Below are positions 32,677-41,617 of a stretch of DNA of 64,000 nucleotides, one piece after another. The notes beneath the pieces are model-generated. The model searched no databases. It was not told where the DNA came from and was given only the letters and a program-made list of their open reading frames with translations. Numbering within the stretch: the stretch's first letter is position 1; the number at the start of each line of letters is the position of its first letter. Origin of the DNA: CAMBDS01 sp964355675 (GTDB lineage: Bacteria > Electryoneota > AABM5-125-24 > Hatepunaeales > Hatepunaeaceae); contig CAYHEC010000009.1 of the NCBI GenBank assembly GCA_964355675.1, positions 1 to 64,000 on the forward strand, read 5' to 3'. A program made the position numbers and the translations under genes.

Positions 32677-35511
32677 CCTGTACTCCCTCACAGCAACTCC
32701 GCGTGCGGGGCCGGGGGTTTGGAAGGTACCGAGTACGCTCGGATGCGAAGGGTCAGAAATATCAATGATCTTCAAACCGGCATTATCGACACAAGCAAAG
32801 AGAAGCGAATCTCCTAAGACACTTACTCCCCATGTATCGTCAGGCATAGCTAAAGTTGTCAAGTCCGAATAAGAGCTTGGAGGGGTCATTCTAACGACCG
32901 TAACTCCGCGATTGAAATTTGCAACATAAAAATAGGCGAGATCTGGATACGCGCCTTGCACAACATCGAAGGAATTGCCATTGATCGGGATGGTGCCGAC
33001 TTCATGAAGGTCATCGGGATCTAACACCCTCAATCCTGCCGAGTATTCTGCAACAACTACCCATCCACGGCTGTCCCAACATATTCCTTGTGATGAACTT
33101 GGCGAGGCTGATTCATGGCGAATCACGGGCGAGGCGGCGTTGGATACATCGACTCGCAGAACACCGCGATCTTGAGCGGCTATATACGCGAAATTGTTTG
33201 AGCCTATTGTCAGGCTCCTTGCAACGCCGGGTCTCGTCCTTAATCTCCCGACCTGAGAAGGATGCTCCCAATTTCCCAAATGCAGAATTGCTAATCCTGA
33301 ATCACCCGTCGCAACATAGGTTTTTTCGGCTGAGACATAAATCCCGTACGCTCTGCCGTCTGTTTGGAAGGAGCTTATTTGAGTCATTAGAGCGGGCGAG
33401 AATATCGAAAAAACCTCAACTCCGCCATACGAATCGGCGACGTACGCTTCATTGCCTGGAATGACAATTCGTTGCGCGAGTCCGGGTGTATCCAATCTCT
33501 TGATTTCGGTCGGATTGGCAGGATCGGTGACATCAACAGCTACGATTCCCGCGTCATTGCATGCCACAAAGGCGACTTTGGCGTAGGGCATTGCGCCTGC
33601 ACCATTATGATTGGATAACCCATATTCATTGAATGCTCTCAACTTGAAAACGTGATAGACATGCTGTCTGGCATTTCGGTAGGTGTAGCTTCTTTCCCAG
33701 GATTCCAAGGTATCCAAAAAGACGAATCCGTCACTTTCATCAAGACTGTCTTCAAGGATGAAGCCGTCTTGCAACCCAGCGAGCGCAGTCCAAGACATCG
33801 AAATGTCAGTTGTAGTGATACCTTCTGCCGAAAATTCTGTCGGCGCGGGCGGTGGGCCGGGGGTAGTGACTTGGGCGGACAGTACCCAGACTGAAGAACC
33901 ATACTGATTTGAAGACCTGATTCGATAGGAATAGGTCGTATTTGGTGTGCGATTGGAAAGAACTAACTCTTCGATATTTGCAGGTGAAGTGGGCTGAACC
34001 GTCCAGCTACCGGCACTGATCCTTTCCGAAATTTCGAATCGTTCTTCAATCCGGGAATTGTCGGTCCAATTTAAGCGAATATCATTCGGAGTGAGAGCCA
34101 CAGCTTCAAGATTGGCAGGAGGTTGAGGTGCAAAACAGCCGGGAGTAACAGTGGCGGCGTTGATCCACGCCGAGGCTCCATGTTCGCCCAACGAACGGAT
34201 ACGGTAGTTCAGAGCTTCAAATGGTGCGCGGTTTTGAAGCAAGGTGGATGTCACAGATGCGGGCAAAGTGTCGATCGTTATAAAATGCTGAACATCATTT
34301 GGGCTTTCTGAGAGCTCAAACCCGGTTTCTATGTTGGAATTGTCATTCCATGTCAGTCGAACGTCAAGTTCGTTTTCGATTGAGCCTACCAAATTGGTCG
34401 GCGGCCATGGCGCCGTTTCCGCTGTGGATGCCGTTGCCATTCCTGAAACCGGCGAATAAATCAATCGATTCCTTGCTTGTACCTTGAAATAGTAAGTCGA
34501 GTTTGCTCTTAGCTGAGTTGCCCGCCAAGTCTTGATTTCTTTTCCATAAGTTCCCGCCCAGTTGAACGACAGAGTATCGTTCTGGCTAATGGTGATCATG
34601 AACTCTTCCGCGGTCATATTGCTGTCAGACCAGCTTACATTCACATCATTTTCCGAAAGAGCCAGCGCCCTAACATCGTAAGGCGCTGAAAGTGGCGCCC
34701 AGCCCGGCTGGTAGTCAACATCCAAGTTGGAAGTGGATACTCCGTACCTGTTAACGGCCTTGACTCGGAAGTAATAGTTTTTATCGAACGCCAATGAATC
34801 TATCACACACTCAGTGACGTCAGCCGCCGTAGAATCAACTTCCCGGTAGGTGTTTGTGTCGGATGTGCGCGATTCCACTACAAACCACTCCTCATTTGCT
34901 GAGCAGTCTTTCCAGTCGAGTTTCACGCTTATTCCGTTCCGGTGTGTAGCGCGCAGGCTATCAGGCCGGGTTGGAGCGACGTTCGTGGTGTTGAGTATCA
35001 GCACTGATTCTGGCGGCGTCGATCTTCCCGCCGTATTGAAAGCGAGTACTCTATACCGGTATTCTGTCGCCGGATGACGGTCTTCAAGGATCAAGGAAAC
35101 GACTTGAGCGGCAACGGTATCAACGAGAGTCCAGAGCGAATCCTGCGGCAGGTCGCCCTCGCCTTGCTCAATGATGAACCCCGTCTCGTTACCAGACCTG
35201 TCTTCCCAGCGCAGAGATACCGACGTTTCGCTCAGGACCTGCCCGGTCAAGTTGATAGGCGCTCGCGGCGCGGCAGGGTTCTCGGGATCCCAGGGATTGT
35301 CGTTGGGGGGAGCTTCGGGAGTTTCGAGCGAGCAGGAGGCAAGGAGTAAGAGTGCCAAACCAAGAATCGATACAATACAGTGGCGGTAGCTTGGAGGGCG
35401 GACACTCTTGTCCGCCCTATCCAAACAAAAGTCTGACGTTTGGGCGGACAGGAGTGTCCGCCCTCCAGGGGAACTATTATCAGGGTGGAGACTCTTTAAA
35501 TTGTTTTTCAT
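32674..35511 (-). CDS. Lipoprotein with fibronectin III and LVIVD repeats
   Basis: 945 residues. Several fibronectin type III domains span about residues 83-600 (repeated motif VSLRWEDRSGNETGF, DIRLNWTDNSRIEERFEI). LVIVD-type propeller repeats follow (GIVAVDVTDPANPTEIKRL, GGVEVFSI, GLKIIDISDPSHPSVLGTF). The lipobox LLASC is at about residues 56-60. The ATG at 35511 overlaps the upstream stop (ATGA), so the start is firm, yet residues 14-42 are encoded by two GC-rich palindromes inserted between the start and the signal peptide (SPGGRTLLSAQ, RADKSVRPPS). It should be a surface-exposed or periplasmic lipid-anchored binding protein. Confidence 0.88.
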   Translation of the reverse strand: MKNNLKSLHPDNSSPGGRTLLSAQTSDFCLDRADKSVRPPSYRHCIVSILGLALLLLASCSLETPEAPPNDNPWDPENPAAPRAPINLTGQVLSETSVSLRWEDRSGNETGFIIEQGEGDLPQDSLWTLVDTVAAQVVSLILEDRHPATEYRYRVLAFNTAGRSTPPESVLILNTTNVAPTRPDSLRATHRNGISVKLDWKDCSANEEWFVVESRTSDTNTYREVDSTAADVTECVIDSLAFDKNYYFRVKAVNRYGVSTSNLDVDYQPGWAPLSAPYDVRALALSENDVNVSWSDSNMTAEEFMITISQNDTLSFNWAGTYGKEIKTWRATQLRANSTYYFKVQARNRLIYSPVSGMATASTAETAPWPPTNLVGSIENELDVRLTWNDNSNIETGFELSESPNDVQHFITIDTLPASVTSTLLQNRAPFEALNYRIRSLGEHGASAWINAATVTPGCFAPQPPANLEAVALTPNDIRLNWTDNSRIEERFEISERISAGSWTVQPTSPANIEELVLSNRTPNTTYSYRIRSSNQYGSSVWVLSAQVTTPGPPPAPTEFSAEGITTTDISMSWTALAGLQDGFILEDSLDESDGFVFLDTLESWERSYTYRNARQHVYHVFKLRAFNEYGLSNHNGAGAMPYAKVAFVACNDAGIVAVDVTDPANPTEIKRLDTPGLAQRIVIPGNEAYVADSYGGVEVFSIFSPALMTQISSFQTDGRAYGIYVSAEKTYVATGDSGLAILHLGNWEHPSQVGRLRTRPGVARSLTIGSNNFAYIAAQDRGVLRVDVSNAASPVIRHESASPSSSQGICWDSRGWVVVAEYSAGLRVLDPDDLHEVGTIPINGNSFDVVQGAYPDLAYFYVANFNRGVTVVRMTPPSSYSDLTTLAMPDDTWGVSVLGDSLLFACVDNAGLKIIDISDPSHPSVLGTFQTPGPARGVAVREYR
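35391..35468. repeat. Two palindromes inside a 5' coding region
   Basis: 35391-35420: GGAGGGCGGACACTCTTGTC then CGCCCT. 35439-35468: GGGCGGACAGGAGTGTCCGC then CCTCC. Both are translated between the start codon and lipoprotein signal peptide of the gene ending at 32674. Confidence 0.88.
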
Positions 35512-37910
35512 TTTCCCTTCCTTCCGGTCGCGCCAAAGGTATAGGTCAAAACTGCCATGCTACCATTACCAACATTCTCGATTCCTATTTGAAATCCCGT
35601 TGCTTTTGCGTGAGGTCTCGCCCCCGCACCAAAGAGCCAGGCGTCAGTCAGTTGCAGAGCGTAAATTCCGACCGCACAACCAATGTAGAGCTTCCAATCA
35701 TCATCGAGGTGTTCCATCTCACGACGAGTCAATTGCAATCTTTCGTATTGAGTCAGAACAGTAGTTGAATCCGCCTGCTTGTAGTAACTATGATATCGAG
35801 TATAAATCTCTGATTGAGACTGGTGATCCGATTTCGCGTCAAAAGCCTGATAGAGTGTTGCGGCGAAGGCTCCGAAGTAGAGCGCTCCGAGAATCTTCCT
35901 CTCTCCCGACAGTTGCCCCCAACCCGGCACGAAAGCTGATTTTGCTATGGCAACCACCCGCCGTTTCTGCCAGACTCTTGTTCCTTCAGCCGAGAGTGTC
36001 CAATCGACTTGCTTGAGTTCTTTCACGGCAACCAGTACAGTATCTTCAGTAATATCATAACCTGATTTATCGAGTTTCAAGCTATGCCAACCCGTGGGAA
36101 TGTCATGCAAGAATGTGGGGGTCACTCCGACCTCCGAGCCGTCGAGAAATATCGTGGCTCCTTGCGGCGAAGAGCTTATATTAAGTAATCCGGTGAGCCT
36201 TGTCAAATTGACCAGCATGGTGTCATGATCGCCGAGCTCCAACATCGCGACGTCATCGAATGGCAGATAGCCCTCCTGTCTGACCTGAAGGCGGTATATT
36301 CCGGGGGTAAGCCTTTGGTCGATTAGTGGCAGTTTGGCTTGAATTTTCTCATCCCCCTCCAATGTCATCTCTGCTCCGGCAGGACTGCCGAGAATGTTGA
36401 GCGTGGCGAAATTAGGTACAAGGTCGTACTGTTTCGCAAGCTCTTCGCCATCTGAGATCAAAAAATTATCATCACGGTCGAGATGATGTCGGGCGTTCAA
36501 CGTCAACAAATGGTAGCCTGAAACCAATGTGTCATAAACCATGGGAGTCTGACCAACATCGCGCCCATCAAGGATTACTGAAGCGCCGGGTGGATTAGAA
36601 CTCACGACCAGTTTTCCAAATCGTGGGATCATCTTGAGCGTGAGATCAAGCGAATCGCCAGCGGTGACTTCAATAGTCGTATCCTTGGGCTGGAAGTAGG
36701 GGCGCGATAGACGGATAAGGTAGGTTCCCGCATCGACACGTTGCTGGGTAAAGGGCGATAGTCCTCTCTCAACACCGTCAATTTGAACCATTGTGCCAGA
36801 CGGGTCGGAATCGATCTTGATATGGCCATAGTTGGATGCGAGGGTAACCTCATAAGCGGCATAGTCGAGCGGCTTGACGACGATCTCCATGAGTTTCGGC
36901 TGGAACAGCGAACGTTCGAGACGCATCTCATAGTTTCCGGTCGGAACGCTGTCAAGAGTGAGTGGCGTTAGCCCTTGAAAAACGTCATTCAGATAGACCT
37001 TCACACTGGGGATTGGCGAGGAGATGTAAAGCCCGCCTGGCTGTAGTTCAGGCGTCATTTCTGTGACTTCTTGAGAGAACATCACCGTATCTTCGACCTT
37101 TTCTCCAGTGGACAGGTTGAATTCTTTCTCCCATATTTTCCCCTGGCCTACCAGTCGCACTCGGTGTATTCCGGTTTCCGGTTTGAGCAGGATATAGCCG
37201 TGCGAAAAATCGAGGTTGAGAATTCGGTTATCAAGACTTCCGCCTATTCGTTCACCCTTGACTAATTGTTCGTAAATAAGTTTAATCTCGGGGCGCTCTT
37301 CGGCGCTGGTTCCTCTCTTTTTCGCCGACACACGAACTGAGGAGGCGCTCTTTGGTTCGAGGTAGAATCGTTCGCGGAGAGGAACGTACCCTTCTGCTTT
37401 GAACGTCACCATGTTGGTTCCAGCGAAGAGGTGGAGACGGTATTCGCCGGGGTTGGGGTTATCGACGCGGATGATCCCCATGTTGCATTCGAAGCTGAGT
37501 GGGTTGACGGTCGTCTGGACGACCAGCACGGCGGACTGGGGGTCGCGCACGACGAACGTAGCGCCGCTTCCTTCGGGAAGAGGAGTTACCTGAAGTTCGC
37601 CGAGATCGGCGGCAAGCAGGGAGCCTGTGATCGCCAGCAGACTGAGTGCGGCTATACCGAAAATTAGTGTCCAGGCGGACGCCCCCGTCCGTCTGGACGG
37701 GGTTTCGGGTCGCAGGGTGAGGACACCCTGCGACAGCGCCATGGGTGCATTTTCTTCTTGTCGCAGGGTGTCCTCACCCTGCGACACCGTGATGGGTGCA
37801 TTGGCGTGGAGTGAGGACACCCCACGCCAATGTGTGCTACCGTCGGGTGTCCCCACCCGACGGTAGGGCGGCTCGAAAAGCCGCCGGCCAAGTGAAATAA
37901 AATCATTCAA
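35508..37910 (-). CDS. PEGA-domain membrane protein
   Basis: 800 residues. Five PEGA domains lie between about residues 290 and 660 (ISSPIPSVKVYLNDV, IDSDPSGTMVQIDGVERG, VSSNPPGASVILDGRDVG, LGSPAGAEMTLEG, ISSSPQGATIFLDGSEVG). A C-terminal DUF5683-like membrane part follows (AKSAFVPGWGQLSGERKILG). The signal peptide hydrophobic stretch is at about 82-98 (WTLIFGIAALSLLAITG). It is preceded by about 75 residues encoded by six palindromes. TTG at 37910 overlaps the upstream stop by 8 bases; an ATG inside a repeat at 37742 is an alternative start. Confidence 0.85.
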   Translation of the reverse strand: MNDFISLGRRLFEPPYRRVGTPDGSTHWRGVSSLHANAPITVSQGEDTLRQEENAPMALSQGVLTLRPETPSRRTGASAWTLIFGIAALSLLAITGSLLAADLGELQVTPLPEGSGATFVVRDPQSAVLVVQTTVNPLSFECNMGIIRVDNPNPGEYRLHLFAGTNMVTFKAEGYVPLRERFYLEPKSASSVRVSAKKRGTSAEERPEIKLIYEQLVKGERIGGSLDNRILNLDFSHGYILLKPETGIHRVRLVGQGKIWEKEFNLSTGEKVEDTVMFSQEVTEMTPELQPGGLYISSPIPSVKVYLNDVFQGLTPLTLDSVPTGNYEMRLERSLFQPKLMEIVVKPLDYAAYEVTLASNYGHIKIDSDPSGTMVQIDGVERGLSPFTQQRVDAGTYLIRLSRPYFQPKDTTIEVTAGDSLDLTLKMIPRFGKLVVSSNPPGASVILDGRDVGQTPMVYDTLVSGYHLLTLNARHHLDRDDNFLISDGEELAKQYDLVPNFATLNILGSPAGAEMTLEGDEKIQAKLPLIDQRLTPGIYRLQVRQEGYLPFDDVAMLELGDHDTMLVNLTRLTGLLNISSSPQGATIFLDGSEVGVTPTFLHDIPTGWHSLKLDKSGYDITEDTVLVAVKELKQVDWTLSAEGTRVWQKRRVVAIAKSAFVPGWGQLSGERKILGALYFGAFAATLYQAFDAKSDHQSQSEIYTRYHSYYKQADSTTVLTQYERLQLTRREMEHLDDDWKLYIGCAVGIYALQLTDAWLFGAGARPHAKATGFQIGIENVGNGSMAVLTYTFGATGRKGK
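37669..37885. repeat. Array of six palindromes inside a 5' coding region
   Basis: 37669-37698 (GTCCAGGCGGACG arm), 37709-37734 and 37760-37785 (arm GTCGCAGGGTG, loops AGGA and TCCT), 37800-37831 (ATTGGCGTGG arm), 37837-37866 (CTACCGTCGGGTG arm) and 37867-37885 (GGCGGC arm). The connecting word ATGGGTGCATT occurs twice. All are translated at the N-terminus of the PEGA protein. Confidence 0.9.
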
Positions 37911-39033
37911 TTATCTCAAAATCTCCCAGGCTAACTACCGATCCGTCGCTGAACAGCTCCGGTTGCCATGATCGAACGTGAATGAGCGGTTGATTTGCGA
38001 CGCGGAAGTCGATCATCAGGAACAGCCAGCCGCTATCGCTATAGGTAGATGATTTCCAGTCCTGCTTTAGCGTCACACCATAGATCAGCTCGAATTTTGG
38101 ATGGCGACGCAACTCGATTTCCGAGAAGCCTACTTTGATGAATTCGTTGTTAGTGAAAACTCTACTTAGCTTGGTCAGGTATTCCTGCTTGCTCTCTTTG
38201 ATGAACTGAATCCGATCTCGTGATAGATGCGAGCTCGCCATCATATCCTGCATTCCGGGCTTTGCTTTCAACACTTTCCCGACGATAATCAGCGCGTCTT
38301 CGCTGTAAACACCCTTAAGAAAGTCAATATCCTTGCGGTTGTAAGCCGTGCGGAATATCTCGACGAATTGCAATATCTGTTGACGGTAGGCGAAGTCCTG
38401 TAATTGTTCGGCGGGCTTAAAGATGTTCTCGTACTGCTGTTGCTCAATGGCAAACCGGACATCGGCGATCAACCCGTCCCGGTCGAATGAAAAGACCAGA
38501 TACTGGTAAGGGTTTCCGGGAAGCCCTTTCGTGTCGAGCAGTACCTTGATATTGCGCACCTCCCACCCGCCACCGGGAAGGGCGAGAAGATCGGTTTCAT
38601 ACAACGGGTTGACATTAACCATTTTTGTCTGCGCGGCAAGTTCAGTAAGGCTTTTCAGCCCATCGGGCGTGAAGCTTGACTTGACGTCATTCCATCTGCC
38701 ATCTTCGAGTCGGTTGAGAACTTTGGAGAGCGATGTTCCCAATTGCTCTCGGGTTGCGAAATCCACTCCACCGATCAGGACGACTTTACTGGTCAGGGCT
38801 AAGGCGGGGAGGGCAAACAAGAGAAGTAGTGAAAGAACAGCAAAGGGACTTGGAGAGCGGCTTTTCAAGCCGCTCTGATCATCTCTTGGAGGGCGGACTT
38901 TCAGTCCGCTCTTGCGTAGGATGAGTGTCTCGTTTGTCAGACGCGAACCACTGCCGACCCGCCGCGGTCGGCAGAAGTCTTCATTCGAAACGTGTCGGGT
39001 GCGGCGACCCGACACTGGAGACTGAAACTTCAC
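37903..39033 (-). CDS. Exported NTF2-like domain protein
   Basis: 376 residues. GTG at 39033 overlaps the upstream stop (GTGA), so the start is firm. A signal peptide core (FAVLSLLLLFALPALALT) appears only at about residues 63-80; residues 5-60 are encoded by five repeat elements (SPVSGRRTRHV, CRPRRVGSGSR, LILRKSGLKVRPP, SGLKSRSPS). A TTG inside the last repeat could give a shorter N-terminus. The mature part has an NTF2/SnoaL-like segment (IFRTAYNRKDIDFLKGVYSEDALIIVG), perhaps a nuclease-inhibitor or scaffold fold. No catalytic assignment can be made. Confidence 0.8.
   Translation of the reverse strand: MKFQSPVSGRRTRHVSNEDFCRPRRVGSGSRLTNETLILRKSGLKVRPPRDDQSGLKSRSPSPFAVLSLLLLFALPALALTSKVVLIGGVDFATREQLGTSLSKVLNRLEDGRWNDVKSSFTPDGLKSLTELAAQTKMVNVNPLYETDLLALPGGGWEVRNIKVLLDTKGLPGNPYQYLVFSFDRDGLIADVRFAIEQQQYENIFKPAEQLQDFAYRQQILQFVEIFRTAYNRKDIDFLKGVYSEDALIIVGKVLKAKPGMQDMMASSHLSRDRIQFIKESKQEYLTKLSRVFTNNEFIKVGFSEIELRRHPKFELIYGVTLKQDWKSSTYSDSGWLFLMIDFRVANQPLIHVRSWQPELFSDGSVVSLGDFEIIE
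38853..39015. repeat. Array of five palindromic elements inside a 5' coding region
   Basis: 38853-38876 (GAGCGGCTTTTCAAGCCGCT), 38888-38912 (GGAGGGCGGACTTTCAGTCC), 38911-38945 (CTTGCGTAGGATGAGTGTCT), 38950-38974 (CACTGCCGACCCGCCGCGGT) and 38992-39015 (arm GTGTCGGGT). All are translated between the GTG start and the signal peptide of the NTF2-like protein. Confidence 0.88.
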
Positions 39034-40355
39034 TTCCCTGTTTCCTTGATCCAGACCTGCCGCCTGCCGCGAAATTCCTCAGTGAGATTAGAGTACAAGC
39101 CTCGGTCGTCGAGTGTCCGATACTGCACCCCGTCGAAGAGGAGAAAAGCGATGATCTGTGCATCGTCGAAAACGGCGACGTAACTTCCGATCCCGTTGCC
39201 GAAATCGCTCTTGCGCCCGTAGGTCAGCGTACCGAGTTTGGCGTACTGGACCAGCATCTCAAGAAATTCTGGGGTCGAGCGTTGTGCGCTCAGTTGAGCC
39301 AGCGGCTCGGAGAGCGTCTCGATATTTTGCTGGTGTGGAGGCAAAGGCGTAGAAACGGGAGAAGTTATTTTGAGTGGAATGGTCGGTACGGCAGGTTCTG
39401 GAGGTTCAGTGAGTATCCAAGGAAAGCGAAGCGTCACCGTCTTTAAGTTCGGAAAATCACCCGAACCGAACATCTCGTACAATCCGGCAAGCTCAACATC
39501 TGACTTCAGTTCCTGTTCGAAGATATACTCGATGGAGATGAGCAATCGCTGTTGCGACGAAATTGGCTGGTAGCTTAGAGGTATGTCTGCTCTACCACCC
39601 AACACCCGGGCGAACTCCATCCCGTGCCCACCGTAGTAGCTGATCGTCTGGTCTTGTACCGGCTTTCCATCAAGCATGAGTTTCAGCGGCGCCATGACAA
39701 GCGGTTCATCGCGGTAACAGTCGCTGGCGGTCACTTCCAACCGGGCAAGATAGCCGCTTATAAGCTCATCGATGGCTACTTTAGGATTGGCTGGCAGGTT
39801 TGCCTGCAGATCTGTGAAGTCGATGGCGTTAGGGTAAAAGTGCGCGAGAAGCCACGCCTGATGGAGATTCTTCAAACCTTCACCCAAGCTTCCCCGCTTT
39901 ACTGCGTCCAGTCCGGCAGAGGTCAACCCCATTATTTTCGACTTCTGATACTCATAGGATGCCGCGAGCGAGTCGCGGTGGATGTATGCGAAGACCGACC
40001 ACCGATCCTTACTCTGGTTCTCGATGTATCCGAGTCCTTTGAGCAACATACCGGCGTAACTTTGATGTCGAGTGACGAATTCTGTCGTGAGTTGAAGTTC
40101 GTTATTGTCCTCGACTGCGTTGGAAGTGTAGGAGCTGGTGACACCTATCGCAACCTGAATCTGACTCACGAGGGATTTTTCTGCCTGATGCCGTGCGGCT
40201 TCAAGGTCAACGCCTTCGCCAGACGCCGTTAGGTATTGGGGATTGTTACGGAGTGTTTCGACTCGGTTGCTGCTGGAATCGCGTGCCATAAGAAAGACGG
40301 GAGTGAAGGCCACCGAAAATATCAGCACGAGCGAGTTGTATGTCGATGTTGGCAT
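39030..40355 (-). CDS. Exported LPP20-like / DUF4384-like protein
   Basis: 441 residues with an N-terminal hydrophobic signal segment (LVLIFSVAFTPVFLMA). The stretch YLTASGEGVDLEAARHQAEKSLVSQIQV matches the LPP20-type fold, also present in the adjacent lipoprotein, in which AxxxA helices repeat. The C-terminal half carries a beta-rich domain with a Pro-rich linker near residue 335 (PVSTPLPPHQQ). Partners of LPP20 and FlgO-like proteins often assemble in the outer membrane. It overlaps the next gene by 4 bases. Unlike its three downstream neighbours, its N-terminus contains no repeat. Confidence 0.75.
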   Translation of the reverse strand: MPTSTYNSLVLIFSVAFTPVFLMARDSSSNRVETLRNNPQYLTASGEGVDLEAARHQAEKSLVSQIQVAIGVTSSYTSNAVEDNNELQLTTEFVTRHQSYAGMLLKGLGYIENQSKDRWSVFAYIHRDSLAASYEYQKSKIMGLTSAGLDAVKRGSLGEGLKNLHQAWLLAHFYPNAIDFTDLQANLPANPKVAIDELISGYLARLEVTASDCYRDEPLVMAPLKLMLDGKPVQDQTISYYGGHGMEFARVLGGRADIPLSYQPISSQQRLLISIEYIFEQELKSDVELAGLYEMFGSGDFPNLKTVTLRFPWILTEPPEPAVPTIPLKITSPVSTPLPPHQQNIETLSEPLAQLSAQRSTPEFLEMLVQYAKLGTLTYGRKSDFGNGIGSYVAVFDDAQIIAFLLFDGVQYRTLDDRGLYSNLTEEFRGRRQVWIKETGK

Positions 40356-40429
40356 AATCTAACTGCTATCTGCTTGATCCGACAAAAGGTCGAGTTGTCT
40401 GACGCGTTGTGTCACGCTTGGAGCCGACT

Positions 40430-40497
40430 TTTATATCCGGCACTCCAAGAGCCCACATCATTCATGCCAACGCCCCGCAGATTTTGTGGGGCGTTGA
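40430..40497. repeat. Two hairpins between LPP20 genes
   Basis: 40427-40449: CTTGGAGCCGACTTTTATAT then CCGGCACTCCAAG. 40469-40497: CAACGCCCCGCA/TGTGGGGCGTTG. Either could attenuate transcription within the operon. Confidence 0.7.
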
Positions 40498-40516
40498 CAT
40501 TATAGGAACGGTCAGA

Positions 40517-41110
40517 TTATGGATTCTGGCCTTTTTTCCACTCTTCAAACCTTTGAACATCTTTGTCGAGTTCGTTGTAAACCTCTGTTGAGCGGAAGCG
40601 AGTGTAGAGCTGATCTTGTTCTTTTATCCGCTTCATTAAGGCTTCAGACGCCGCGCCCAAAGGAAGTTTTACCAAAGCATAGGACCGGAACACGCCGCTC
40701 TCTTCAGAGATGGAAACCTTATCGACAGTTACGCCGGTGAGGACTTGTGACACTACGGCTTTGGTAGCTTGAGTGAACTGATCGAGATATTGGGCGTCAA
40801 GAGCAGTGCCGACTTCTTCTTGGAAGCGCTTGGAGATAGCTTCATAGCGTGTTTCGATGGCTTTGGCTACTTCGAAACGAGCGGTTTCAGCGGCTTTGTC
40901 CTTGGCAAGTTGCATGTCGCGTGAAGTGGCGGTTCCGGCTCCGGAGATGTAATCGTCATCTTTGGGTGGGTCAAGGAACCATTTTGGGGCTGATTCGATG
41001 ACAGCTTTGGTAGCGGGGGGAGTAATTCCGGCATGTTTTGTTCCGCCGCATCCGACTATTACGATCAGGACGAGCGAAAGGATTGTGGTTCGAACTGAAT
41101 GAAGATGCAT
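40517..41110 (-). CDS. LPP20-family lipoprotein
   Basis: 197 residues. The signal peptide ends in a lipobox (LVLIVIVGCGG, Cys at about residue 21). The LPP20 domain starts at SAPKWFLDPPKDDDYISGAG and continues through ATSRDMQLAKDKAAETARFEVAKAIE, the typical alternating Ala-rich helix. GGAGG lies 5 bases before the ATG. It is the first gene of a six-gene minus-strand operon of envelope proteins running to 30337. Confidence 0.88.
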   Translation of the reverse strand: MHLHSVRTTILSLVLIVIVGCGGTKHAGITPPATKAVIESAPKWFLDPPKDDDYISGAGTATSRDMQLAKDKAAETARFEVAKAIETRYEAISKRFQEEVGTALDAQYLDQFTQATKAVVSQVLTGVTVDKVSISEESGVFRSYALVKLPLGAASEALMKRIKEQDQLYTRFRSTEVYNELDKDVQRFEEWKKGQNP

Positions 41111-41551
41111 TCTGCCTCCAGTAGGTGTTGCGAACGAGAATATATCTATGGTGCTATTTATGGCATTACTTTCTTGGAGGGCGGACCCTTCCTATGCGTG
41201 GGAAGGTTTTTGAGTCCGCTCCGGTCAGGCATTAAACCTGACCTACGCAGGCAAGAGTGGACTGAAAGTTCATCCTCCGAGGAAAAGAGAACCCACGAAG
41301 ACGGGTATCGGATAAACCTCTTGCACCAATAATATATCGTCTCAAATGCTGTTTCGCAACTATTTCCATGAATCTGTAAAAAATATTTTTCAGCAAGAGT
41401 TGATTGCAGATTGCTGGCTCATCATCTTGCCCAACCTCTCCCCTCGTCGTATATTGATATCCGTATCGTGAGGACGAGTTCTTTGAAATATTCTTAATTT
41501 GCGCCGACTTGTCCACGCGGACGCCCTCGTCCGCGCAATATTTGCGCTTGA
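41111..41551. other. Divergent intergenic region filled by repeats
   Basis: It holds a GGAGGGCGGA-type half element (41176-), a GGTCAGGCATTAAACCTGACC palindrome (41222-41242, arms GGTCAGG/CCTGACC) and an AT-rich spacer at 41320-41460. It also holds a compound inverted repeat with arms at 41476-41493 and 41600-41617 that enters meaB. No gene seen. Confidence 0.7.
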
Positions 41552-41617
41552 ATGCTTGGCGGACGAGGGCGTCCGCCTGGACACTCACGGCATATTATCG
41601 AATATTTCAATGAACTC
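41476..41617. repeat. Compound inverted repeat spanning the meaB start
   Basis: Outer arms GAGTTCTTTGAAATATTC and GAATATTTCAATGAACTC match at 17 of 18 positions. Inside are palindromes CGCGGACGCCCTCGTCCGCG (41516-41535) and GGCGGACGAGGGCGTCCGCC (41559-41578). The right third is translated as the meaB N-terminus. The layout parallels the cluster at 12490-12697. Confidence 0.85.

Noticed and set aside
35391..39015. Repeats as non-coding 5' leaders, with starts downstream
   Set aside because: The upstream starts overlap preceding stop codons (GTGA, ATGA, TTGAATGA) and the frames stay open through all repeats. Downstream initiation remains possible and is noted.
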